Assembly (NCBI GenBank): GCA_946183815.1
Contig: CAMHDG010000105.1
Span: 1-6,176 of the forward strand
Direction: 5' to 3'
DNA length: 6,176 bases
DNA from: an uncultured bacterium
Lineage (GTDB): Bacteria; Cyanobacteriota; Vampirovibrionia; Gastranaerophilales; Gastranaerophilaceae
Within the stretch, counting starts at the first letter, position 1. Each line of letters opens with the position of its first letter. The notes under the pieces are model-generated. The model worked only from the letters and a program-made list of their open reading frames with translations. It was not told where the DNA came from and ran no database searches. Of the stretch, positions 1 through 5,670 are shown one piece after another. The position numbers were made by a program, and so were the translations under genes.

Positions 1-2
1 AC

Positions 3-593
3 ATATATACTTGTTCCTCTTGCTGATAATGAATCCATACAGTCCACAAGAGCCATTGCAGATTCCGTAACCTCACCCATTTTTGAAGCATTTTCTTTTA
101 AATATTTTTTTATATCATAAGAACGATATAATACATTCTTATGGTTTATATCCTTATCCATTATCTTACTTAATTTTCTATACGATATTTCTGTTCCGAT
201 AGACAAATTTACCGCATCGTATTTTATCCCTTTTTTCATATCCTCAAACAAAGGGTTAACAACATTTTTTTTCATACTGTCAATGTGTTCCATATCAGAT
301 TTGTTTATATTTCTTTTATAAACATTTGCATTTGGCAACCCTTGTTCGATAATTCCTGCAGTAACCTTACCATGCGGAATATCACCAAAACAGTCTTTAT
401 CAACCCTTACAATATTATTTTTAAATCCATCAATAACTAAAATATCTTTATGTTTAATTGTATCAGTGGCTTTTGCCACAATTCTGTTTCTCATAGGTTC
501 AGTATGCACAGAGAATTGTTTTGGCAGATGCGGAGATAAGCACGCAACAGAACATGTAAATAAAGCAGAGGTAATATATTTGTTTAATTTCAC
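3..593 (-). CDS. Subtilisin-like (S8) serine protease, N-terminal part, cut by window edge
   Basis: Reading leftwards from a GTG at 593 there are 197 codons without a stop, and the frame is still open at the window edge. The GTG start is supported by an AAGGAG-type ribosome binding site about 7 nt upstream; the overlapping GTG at 595 is out of frame. Residues 1-20 (short basic stretch, then ITSALFTCSVACLS) look like a signal peptide, so the protein is probably exported. Subtilase blocks follow in the expected order: ILVIDG around residue 51 (catalytic Asp candidate D55), HGKVTAGII around 74 (catalytic His candidate H74, like HGTHVAGII), DAVNLSIG around 126 (like the DVINMSLG block), and a helix ending ARGTSIYV, where the family usually runs on to the AAGN oxyanion block. 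The nucleophile Ser would lie outside the window. The Asp-His gap of 19 residues is short for the family (32 in subtilisin), so this is a compact or divergent member and activity is not proven. Confidence 0.7.
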   Translation of the reverse strand, partial: MKLNKYITSALFTCSVACLSPHLPKQFSVHTEPMRNRIVAKATDTIKHKDILVIDGFKNNIVRVDKDCFGDIPHGKVTAGIIEQGLPNANVYKRNINKSDMEHIDSMKKNVVNPLFEDMKKGIKYDAVNLSIGTEISYRKLSKIMDKDINHKNVLYRSYDIKKYLKENASKMGEVTESAMALVDCMDSLSARGTSIY

Positions 594-839
594 ACGAACT
601 CCTTTTTACTATCTAAAACCCCTAAAATATATTTTTGACTTATAAGTTCAGAAAAAAAACATAACATTTACTTTTTCTTAACATTTTTTAATATGTCCTA
701 AAGTTTTCTGAAAATTAGTCGTAAATATGATTGTAGCAAATTCTGTATGAATTATTTTGTGTAGAATTTAAAGAATATAGTATTAACGAACAAAGAAAAT
801 ATATAAGTCAGAATACACATATAAAGAAAGGAACAGATT
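594..839. promoter_or_regulatory. Divergent intergenic region between the subtilase-like gene and the LysM-like gene
   Basis: The region is about 80 percent A+T and must carry promoters for both outward-facing genes. Visible structure: a perfect 10-bp palindrome ACTTATAAGT at 638-647, whose CTTATA reads TATAAG on the minus strand and could be a -10 for the leftward gene; an inverted repeat AATTC-TGTAT-GAATT at 739-753; and TATAGT at 776-781, a possible -10 for the rightward gene giving a leader of about 55 nt. None of these has a convincing -35 partner, so promoter placement is tentative. I see no coding potential here. Confidence 0.5.
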
Positions 840-1280
840 ATGATTACAATGGCATCAGTAGCCCATGATTACGGGATAGATTTGAATGAATTACTCAAAT
901 TGAATCCAGGACATATTGCAAGTGAACCGTTCAATTCAATTAATGACATCAAAATGCCGGAATCGTGGTATAGAGAACACGGGTATAATATGACTGACCA
1001 ACTTGTCAGAAGTGAACAACCTGCACCTCAACCAAAACCACAGCCTGCAAGAACACAAAACCAAAAAAGCGGAGGCTCCGGATCTTGGCTAAGTCAGGCA
1101 TGGAACAGTGTCACAAGTACGGTTGGCGAATTTTTCTCTGATGTCGCAGATACGTTTAGAACAGAAACAAACCCATACACCGGCAAAAAAGAAGGCTTCT
1201 TTAGCAGACTTGGTAAAGAGTTCAGTAACGTAATGGGCGATTGGAAAAAACGTGAAGATCAAATTTACAACAATCACTAA
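840..1280 (+). CDS. Small LysM-like protein with proline-rich linker, function unknown
   Basis: The product is 146 aa. The ATG at 840 has a good ribosome binding site, GAAAGGAA at 826-833, and the frame is closed by TAA at 822-824, so no longer version starting with ATG is possible. Residues 3-42 resemble a LysM domain (SVAHDYGIDLNELLKLNP, then DIKMP, like the IAkkyGvsleeLlklNp ... kIP pattern), but the usual first strand (Y-V-K-x-G-D-T) is missing. Residues 57-80 form a Pro/Gln-rich linker (PAPQPKPQPA). Residues 82-142 form a helical, aromatic-rich C-terminal domain (SWLSQAWNSV, GEFFSDVADTFR, FFSRLGKEFSNVMGDW) with amphipathic character. There is no signal peptide or membrane segment. LysM domains bind N-acetylglucosamine-containing polymers such as peptidoglycan, but without a secretion signal that role is only a guess. 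The C-terminal domain is not one I recognise. The gene appears to be monocistronic, closed by the terminator that follows. Confidence 0.65.
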   Translation: MITMASVAHDYGIDLNELLKLNPGHIASEPFNSINDIKMPESWYREHGYNMTDQLVRSEQPAPQPKPQPARTQNQKSGGSGSWLSQAWNSVTSTVGEFFSDVADTFRTETNPYTGKKEGFFSRLGKEFSNVMGDWKKREDQIYNNH

Positions 1281-1304
1281 AATAATTATTATATAAAACT
1301 ATTG

Positions 1305-1339
1305 AAAAGACGATATATTTTAAATTATCGTCTTTTTTT
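1305..1339 (+). terminator. Intrinsic terminator of the LysM-like gene
   Basis: An 11-bp perfect stem, AAAAGACGATA at 1305-1315 with TATCGTCTTTT at 1326-1336, encloses a 10-nt loop and runs into a T tract ending at 1339. It lies 25 nt after the stop codon. The A-rich left side of the stem makes it partly usable in the opposite direction too, but no convergent gene is present. Confidence 0.85.
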
Positions 1340-1366
1340 GTTGTAAAAGTCTTGAAATAATCAGAT

Positions 1367-1398
1367 TTTACAGGTTAATACTTAATACCTTATTTAAT
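1367..1398 (+). promoter_or_regulatory. Weak candidate promoter for valS
   Basis: TTTACA at 1367-1372 differs from the -35 consensus by one base, and TTTAAT at 1393-1398 differs from the -10 consensus by one base. The spacing of 20 bp is long, so this is a weak candidate. It lies between the terminator of the upstream gene and the valS start, where a promoter is needed. The leader is too short for a T-box and has no T-box sequence (TGGNACC). Confidence 0.3.
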
Positions 1399-1469
1399 AT
1401 CAGCATTCTTTTAATATTTACCCCTTTGTGATATCCTATATTTATAAATACAAAACGAGGGCAAATACA

Positions 1470-4136
1470 ATGGAAACAACTAAAAATAAAATAAATATAA
1501 ATGATCTGCCAACTGTTTATAACGCACAGGAAACAGAAGAAAGAATATATAAGTTTTGGGAAGAAGGTGAATATTTTAAGGCTGATGCACATTCAAAAAA
1601 GCCTCCATATTCGATAGTAATTCCGCCTCCAAACGTCACAGGGGTGTTACACATGGGACACGCTCTTGACGGAACATTACAGGATATATTAACACGTTAT
1701 CACAGAATGAGCGGGTATGAAGCCCTCTGGATACCTGGGACAGACCACGCAGGTATTGCTACACAGGCTGTTGTCGAAAAACAATTAAGAAAAGAAAATC
1801 TTACCCGTCACGATTTAGGTCGTGAAAAATTCCTCGAACGTACCTGGGAATGGGCAAACGAACACAAATCCGCTATTCTTAACCAGTTCAAAAGATTAGG
1901 TGCATCTTTCGACCGCTCAAGAGAAAGGTTTACTTTCGATAAAGGCTGTTCTGATGCCGTTAAAGAGGTTTTTGTTACTCTTTATAACAAAGGTTTAATC
2001 TACAAAGGTGCTTATATTGTAAACTGGTGTCCTCGTTGTCAGTCTGCAATTTCTGATATCGAAACGGAATACAAAACAGAACAAGGACATCTTTGGGAGA
2101 TTTCTTATCCGTTAAAGAATGAACCCGGGGCAATAATTGTAGCAACAACCAGACCGGAAACTATTTTTGGTGACGTTGCTATCGCTGTTCACCCTGATGA
2201 TAAGAAATATTCGGAACTTATCGGAAAAACGGTTATTATTCCGCTTTCAGGCAGAGAAATTCCTATTATTGCAGATGAATATGTTGATAAATCATTTGGT
2301 ACAGGGGCTGTTAAAATTACTCCTGCTCATGACCCTAACGATTATGAGGTCGGAAAACGTCACAACATGAGTCCTATTTGGGTTATTGACGAAGAAGGAA
2401 AAATGAAGGCTTGCTCTGAAGTTCCGCAAGAATTTCATAACCTCGACAGATATGAAGCAAGAGAAAAAATTGTTGGTATGCTTGAATACAATCATTTCTT
2501 ATTACGTATAAAAGATCACGAACATAATGTAGGTAAATGTCAGCGTTGCGGTACAACTATTGAACCGTTACTTTCCGAGCAGTGGTTTGTTAAAATGAAA
2601 CCGCTTGCCGAAGAGGCTATAAAAGCGGTAAAAGACGGCAGAATTAAATTCGTTCCTCAGCGTTGGGAAAAAGATTATTTAGGATGGATGGAAAATATTC
2701 GTGACTGGTGTATTTCCCGTCAATTATGGTGGGGACACCAAATTCCCGCTTATTACAACAAAGAAACAGGCGAGATGGTTGTAGCAAAGGAAAATCCTGA
2801 TCCTGAAAAATACGTTCAGGATAGTGACTGCCTTGATACGTGGTTCTCATCAGGCTTATGGCCGTTCTCTACTATGGGATTTCCTAACAGCGAAACTGAT
2901 GATTTCAAAAAATTCTATCCTACATCAGTGCTTGTTACAGGGTTTGATATTATCTTCTTCTGGGTAGCAAGAATGATTACGATGGGGCTGGAGTTTACGA
3001 AAAAAGCACCATTCCCTGTTGTGTATATCCACGGGCTTATCAGAGATGAAAAAGGTCAAAAAATGTCTAAATCAAAAGGGAATACAATCGACCCTGTTGA
3101 GATTATCAATAAATACGGTTGTGATGCCCTTCGTTTTACCATGACATCTCTTTGTACTTATGGCGGTCAGGATATCAAGGTATCTGATGACAAGTTTGAA
3201 TACGGCAGAAACTTTGCTAACAAAATATGGAACGCATCAAGATTTGTATTGATGAATCTTGACGGGGTTGACGGCAAAGAGTTTGACAAAGATAAGTTAA
3301 CTATTGCGGATAAGTGGATATTAGACAAACTTAATTCTACCGCTAAACTTGTTAATGAAAATATTAAAAACTACCGTATAGGTGAAACCGCTCACGTTCT
3401 ATATGATTTCTTCTGGAATTCATATTGCGACTGGTATGTAGAGATTGCTAAAATTCAGTTACGTGACGAAAATATTAAATTGAATACTCAACGTGTATTG
3501 AGATACGTTCTTGATATGTCATTAAGAATGTTGCACCCTATTATGCCGCATATAACAGAAAGTATTTGGCAGTTGTTACCAAAGGCTGATAGTGAAGTGG
3601 TAAATGCTATTATAATCGCCGAATATCCTACATATAAAGAGGATTTATCCTTCCCTAAAGAAGCAAAAGAGATGGAACTTGTTTTTGATACTATTACATC
3701 GTTGAGAAATTTAAGACAAAGTTTCAATATCCCAACTTCCCGTGAGGTAAATGTTGAGATAAGAGCAGATAAAGATGAAAAAGAGATTTTCGAGGCTATT
3801 GAATCTTATGTTCACAGATTAGCAAAAGTTGACGCAATAACTTATGCAAACGAAAGTGATGCTCTTCCGCCTAAGTCAGCAACAGCAGTTGTATCAGCAT
3901 CTAAACTCATTGTGCCTCTTGCTGATTTGATTAACTTGGATGAAGAAATTGCAAGACAAAACAAAAAAATGGGTAAATTGACGGCTGAAAAGAACTCTTT
4001 AGAGGGCAGAATGAAGAACGAAAAATTCGTAGCAAATGCACCTAAAGAGTTGATTGAACAAACAACTGCCCGTATCGCAGAACTCACCGAGCAGGAAAAT
4101 ATTATCAAAGATTTAATAAAATCACTGCAGGGGTAA
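1470..4136 (+). CDS. valS: Valyl-tRNA synthetase (class I)
   Basis: Cytoplasmic enzyme that charges tRNA-Val with valine using ATP and clears mischarged threonine. It has 888 codons from the ATG at 1470, which has an SD-like CGAGGG at 1456-1461. A GTG at 1428 would add 14 residues but has no ribosome binding site. Visible motifs: class I HIGH signature as HMGH at 61-64; zinc-type cysteine pairs CPRC (C187, C190) and CQRC (C357, C360); CP1 editing domain with TTRPET at 226-231 and HDPND at 287-291; DWCISRQLWWGHQIP from about 412; KMSKS at 531-535; an anticodon-binding helical domain from about 610 to 800; and the C-terminal coiled-coil arm from about 820 to the end (charged heptads, ending KDLIKSLQG). 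Length is typical of bacterial ValRS (about 880-950 aa). No lesion is seen. The gene stands alone, and its TAA stop lies inside the first of three GGGGTAAA repeats. Identification is secure. Confidence 0.98.
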   Translation: METTKNKININDLPTVYNAQETEERIYKFWEEGEYFKADAHSKKPPYSIVIPPPNVTGVLHMGHALDGTLQDILTRYHRMSGYEALWIPGTDHAGIATQAVVEKQLRKENLTRHDLGREKFLERTWEWANEHKSAILNQFKRLGASFDRSRERFTFDKGCSDAVKEVFVTLYNKGLIYKGAYIVNWCPRCQSAISDIETEYKTEQGHLWEISYPLKNEPGAIIVATTRPETIFGDVAIAVHPDDKKYSELIGKTVIIPLSGREIPIIADEYVDKSFGTGAVKITPAHDPNDYEVGKRHNMSPIWVIDEEGKMKACSEVPQEFHNLDRYEAREKIVGMLEYNHFLLRIKDHEHNVGKCQRCGTTIEPLLSEQWFVKMKPLAEEAIKAVKDGRIKFVPQRWEKDYLGWMENIRDWCISRQLWWGHQIPAYYNKETGEMVVAKENPDPEKYVQDSDCLDTWFSSGLWPFSTMGFPNSETDDFKKFYPTSVLVTGFDIIFFWVARMITMGLEFTKKAPFPVVYIHGLIRDEKGQKMSKSKGNTIDPVEIINKYGCDALRFTMTSLCTYGGQDIKVSDDKFEYGRNFANKIWNASRFVLMNLDGVDGKEFDKDKLTIADKWILDKLNSTAKLVNENIKNYRIGETAHVLYDFFWNSYCDWYVEIAKIQLRDENIKLNTQRVLRYVLDMSLRMLHPIMPHITESIWQLLPKADSEVVNAIIIAEYPTYKEDLSFPKEAKEMELVFDTITSLRNLRQSFNIPTSREVNVEIRADKDEKEIFEAIESYVHRLAKVDAITYANESDALPPKSATAVVSASKLIVPLADLINLDEEIARQNKKMGKLTAEKNSLEGRMKNEKFVANAPKELIEQTTARIAELTEQENIIKDLIKSLQG

Positions 4137-4153
4137 AGGGGTAAAGGGGTAAA
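4130..4153. repeat. Three perfect tandem copies of GGGGTAAA, first copy spanning the valS stop codon
   Basis: Units at 4130-4137, 4138-4145 and 4146-4153 are identical octamers with no spacer. The TAA at 4134-4136 of the first unit is the valS stop. The same octamer appears inverted (TTTACCCC) at 1417-1424 just before valS, at 5632-5639 inside a degenerate REP, and at 5664-5671 next to the stop of the transposase pseudogene. It is therefore a recurrent partner of the REP palindromes rather than simple slippage of the valS end. Confidence 0.9.
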
Positions 4154-4158
4154 TAATT

Positions 4159-4185
4159 ATTGGTGCGTCAAACGACGCACCCTAC
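4159..4185 (-). repeat. REP palindrome, copy 1 (RAYT-type)
   Basis: GGTGCGTC at 4162-4169, loop AAAC, GACGCACC at 4174-4181: an 8-bp perfect GC-rich stem in AT-rich surroundings. It is followed by CTAC, so on the minus strand it reads GTAG-GGTGCGTC-loop-GACGCACC-AAT, the layout known for REP elements recognised by RAYTs (5' GTAG then an imperfect palindrome). It lies 22 nt after the valS stop with no better terminator in between, so in RNA it may also protect or end the valS transcript. It matches the copy at 5572-5599 in inverse orientation, apart from one loop base. Confidence 0.85.
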
Positions 4186-4210
4186 TACTTTTCTTCCATA
4201 GCAGCACTCC

Positions 4211-4350
4211 AATTATTTACGAAGTTATATCATAATATTTACACATGTGCAATCAATTATTTACATAATTCACTTGGAAACTTGTTTATTTATTGATTTT
4301 TTTAAATAACGATAAAAAAATTATTTACAAAAATTTGAAAAATTATTTAC
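4211..4350 (+). repeat. Spaced AATTATTTAC-like repeats with about 22-bp phasing
   Basis: AATTATTTAC occurs exactly at 4211-4220, 4255-4264, 4319-4328 and 4341-4350, with a variant TAATATTTAC at 4233-4242. The core ATTTAC steps are 22, 22, 64 and 22 bp, so all lie close to multiples of 21-22 bp, two helical turns. An inverted copy, GTAAATAATT, lies at 4149-4158 on the edge of the GGGGTAAA array. Three of the copies read TTATTTACA, two bases from the DnaA-box consensus TTATCCACA. It could be a protein-binding array upstream of the acetyltransferase gene, an iteron-like relic, or chance in AT-rich DNA. Confidence 0.55.
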
Positions 4351-4433
4351 ATTTTGCCAAGGGTAAAATTCATTTATAATAAGAATTTTATAAAAAATAT
4401 TGAGCAAGTATGCCAAACAATAAAAAGTTTCTT

Positions 4434-4442
4434 TGATATAAT
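4434..4442 (+). promoter_or_regulatory. Extended -10 promoter element before the GNAT gene
   Basis: TGATATAAT gives a perfect TATAAT at 4437-4442 with the upstream TG of an extended -10, which would compensate for the lack of a clear -35. The predicted RNA start near 4449 gives a leader of about 30 nt before the ATG at 4479. A second TATAAT at 4375-4380, with TTGCCA at 4354-4359 (15-bp spacing), is an alternative or additional promoter. Confidence 0.55.
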
Positions 4443-4478
4443 ATTTTTGTAGTTATTACTAACAAGTATTAAAAGCAA

Positions 4479-5039
4479 ATGATAGAAAAACTTGGACAAG
4501 GTCTTAAATATCCACCTTTAAAGAGGAATGTTAATAAAAAAATTCCTGAATATTTGTTTTGGGAGCATAAAAATTGTTTTGACACTTGGGATATTACAAT
4601 GTTTTCAACAAAAAACACATACAAACATGGCAAAATGTCACTGATAAAAACAACTCAATCTATAAATAACAAAACAAAACCCTATATTTTAGTATTAATA
4701 TTAATGTCAAAACCAAGAAAACAAGGGTTAGGAACAAAGATGCTTGATTATGTGCAAAATTTCAGCAGACGAAACGGATGCGAAGGAAGATTTTATTTAT
4801 GTGCAGACCCTCAATTCACCCCAAAAGAAGCACCTCATATCTTTTACCGCAAATACGGAATGAATACGGGTGAGCCTGAAACAGACAAAAAGATAGACCT
4901 GTTTATAAAACAAGGTAAAAACGGAACTATTAAAGATTTCCCTCATCAGAAAATGTACTTTCCGCCAATTCCACCACAAGAAAACCCGCAACCTGCCCCA
5001 AAATCTTTATGGCAATTATTGAAGGATATTTTTAATTAG
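4479..5039 (+). CDS. GNAT-family N-acetyltransferase, substrate unknown
   Basis: The product is 186 aa. Residues 69-92 carry GNAT motif A: a beta strand (YILVLILM), then R-K-Q-G-L-G at 80-85, matching the acetyl-CoA pyrophosphate loop (Q/R)xxGx(G/A), then helix TKMLDYVQNFSRR. Motif B is at about 119-128 (PHIFYRKYGM, the FYxKxGF-type element). GNAT enzymes transfer an acetyl group from acetyl-CoA to an amine. The N-terminal half (1-65) is not typical of well-known subfamilies and does not reveal the acceptor. The C-terminus has a proline-rich stretch (PPIPPQENPQPAP at about 162-174) and an aromatic tail (SLWQLLKDIF). No signal peptide is seen, so the protein is probably cytoplasmic. The ATG has no clear SD; the sequence before it (AAAAGCAA) is only A-rich. 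The gene lies between two inverted REP copies with no close operon partner. The GNAT assignment is fairly firm, the function is unknown, and the exact start is less certain. Confidence 0.8.
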   Translation: MIEKLGQGLKYPPLKRNVNKKIPEYLFWEHKNCFDTWDITMFSTKNTYKHGKMSLIKTTQSINNKTKPYILVLILMSKPRKQGLGTKMLDYVQNFSRRNGCEGRFYLCADPQFTPKEAPHIFYRKYGMNTGEPETDKKIDLFIKQGKNGTIKDFPHQKMYFPPIPPQENPQPAPKSLWQLLKDIFN

Positions 5040-5045
5040 AACGTG

Positions 5046-5070
5046 GTTGGGTAGAACTCAACAATATTTT
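5046..5070 (+). terminator. Weak terminator-like hairpin after the GNAT gene
   Basis: GTTGGGT at 5046-5052 and ACTCAAC at 5056-5062 form a 7-bp stem with one G-T pair around an AGA loop. It is followed by AATATTTT, a poor U tract. It begins 6 nt after the stop codon, which is the right place for a terminator, but the run of T is short and interrupted. It may instead be a small dispersed palindrome. Confidence 0.4.
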
Positions 5071-5082
5071 AAAAATACAGCC

Positions 5083-5108
5083 GTAGGATGCTATCTTTAG
5101 ACGCACCA
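5083..5108 (+). repeat. REP palindrome, degenerate copy 3
   Basis: Aligned without gaps to the REP at 5572-5597, this stretch matches at 20 of 26 positions. The 5' GTAG and the right arm GACGCACCA are intact, while the left arm is decayed (GATGCTAT instead of GGTGCGTC). Orientation is the same as the copy at 5572. The decayed stem suggests an old insertion no longer under selection for mobility. Confidence 0.7.
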
Positions 5109-5279
5109 GATTGATTTATTATAACTTGTTTTTGTCTAATCATTCATCATAAGTTGTTCCGCTATATTTGTCAGGTAAAGAGCAATACATCGGTAGCAGG
5201 AAAATATGCTTAATAATCTTCCATATAAACTTTAATATTGCTATTATTAATTTTTTCATAATTATATACCATTATTTTT

Positions 5280-5310
5280 ACGTAGTTTACTACGTCTTAC
5301 TAGTAGTTTA
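5280..5310. promoter_or_regulatory. Operator-like repeats upstream of the XRE regulator
   Basis: ACGTAG-TTTA-CTACGT at 5280-5295 is a perfect 6-bp inverted repeat. TACTAGTA at 5298-5305 is a second palindrome. The octamer GTAGTTTA occurs at 5282-5289 and again at 5303-5310, exactly 21 bp apart, two helical turns. The cluster ends 40 bp before the regulator's ATG, where XRE-family proteins often bind to repress their own gene. Possible promoters nearby are TTGCTA-18-TTATAT (5238-5267) and TATGTT at 5320-5325, both weak. Autoregulation is inferred, not shown. Confidence 0.5.
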
Positions 5311-5350
5311 TTCGCTTGTTATGTTTTTGTCAATCTTTCATAATAAATTT

Positions 5351-5569
5351 ATGAAAGATGAAAGGAACTTATTATTAGCAGATAATATTCGTGCAGAAAG
5401 AAACCGAAAGAAAATTACGCAGGCAACACTTGCAGAAATGGTTAATGTTTCAGAAAGTACAATCAGTTTGATAGAAAGAGGAAAACAAACCCCGTCTGTA
5501 TTTTTGGTATTTGATATATCAAAAGTATTAGAAATTGATATTAAAGATTTACTTAAGAATATAAAATAG
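5351..5569 (+). CDS. Small XRE/Cro-type helix-turn-helix transcriptional regulator
   Basis: The product is 72 aa from the ATG at 5351 and is essentially one HTH_3 domain: NIRAERNRKKITQ (helix 1), ATLAEMVNVSE (helix 2 and turn), STISLIERGKQTPS (recognition helix about residues 34-42, with the characteristic ISxxERGxxxPS ending), then FLVFDISKVLEIDIKDLL (helices 4 and 5). Length and layout match stand-alone XRE regulators of the kind found on mobile elements and with small accessory modules. The frame continues upstream to a TTG at 5168, giving a very hydrophobic 61-residue lead that I treat as T-rich noncoding DNA; the family domain begins right after the ATG. The ribosome binding site is poor (AT-only before the ATG). 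Its REP neighbour starts 2 nt after the stop. The regulated target is unknown; self-regulation through the repeats at 5280-5310 is likely. Confidence 0.9.
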   Translation: MKDERNLLLADNIRAERNRKKITQATLAEMVNVSESTISLIERGKQTPSVFLVFDISKVLEIDIKDLLKNIK

Positions 5570-5571
5570 TC

Positions 5572-5599
5572 GTAGGGTGCGTCGTTTTGACGCACCAAT
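5572..5599 (+). repeat. REP palindrome, copy 2 (RAYT-type)
   Basis: GTAG at 5572-5575, then GGTGCGTC at 5576-5583, loop GTTTT, GACGCACC at 5589-5596 and AAT. Perfect 8-bp stem with the conserved 5' tetranucleotide. It is the inverse of the copy at 4159-4185, differing by one loop base. It starts 2 nt after the XRE stop codon and lies about 70 nt from the 3' end of the transposase pseudogene, the typical REP-RAYT neighbourhood. Confidence 0.85.
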
Positions 5600-5616
5600 T
5601 ATACTCAAACATTTTT

Positions 5617-5648
5617 GTGCATCGTTACATATTTACCCCTGACGCACC
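5617..5648 (+). repeat. REP palindrome, degenerate copy 4 with enlarged loop
   Basis: GTGCATC at 5617-5623 can pair with GACGCAC at 5641-5647 with one G-T pair, but the loop is 17 nt instead of 4-5 and contains TTTACCCC. The right arm GACGCACC is intact; the 5' GTAG is missing. It looks like a REP whose loop has been extended by the GGGGTAAA-type sequence found beside the other copies. Confidence 0.6.
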
Positions 5649-5670
5649 AAAAAAATTTTTACGTTTACCC

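Noticed and set aside
1428..1469. GTG-initiated 14-residue N-terminal extension of valS
   Set aside because: There is no ribosome binding site before the GTG, the extension is not typical of ValRS, and the ATG at 1470 has a well placed CGAGGG.
1340..1469. T-box riboswitch upstream of valS
   Set aside because: Only 130 nt are available, and neither a TGGNACC T-box sequence nor an antiterminator-terminator pair is visible.
3488..4108. Minus-strand open frames inside valS (for example 3488-3727 and 3842-4108)
   Set aside because: They lie antisense to strongly conserved ValRS coding sequence, with no ribosome binding sites or recognisable domains.
4130..4350. CRISPR array or plasmid-type replication origin
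   Set aside because: The repeats are too short (8-10 bp) for CRISPR and no cas or replication initiator gene is in the window; the origin idea is kept only as a possibility for the phased words.
5168..5350. TTG-initiated extension that would fuse a hydrophobic, membrane-like segment to the XRE protein
   Set aside because: No ribosome binding site; the hydrophobic residues come from T-rich DNA that also holds the palindromes and likely promoter; the HTH domain starts just after the ATG at 5351.
4479..5569. GNAT plus XRE as a toxin-antitoxin pair
   Set aside because: The genes are 311 nt apart with a terminator-like hairpin, a REP and a separate operator region between them. Known acetyltransferase toxins pair with RHH-type antitoxins in tight operons, and this GNAT is not recognisably of that type.
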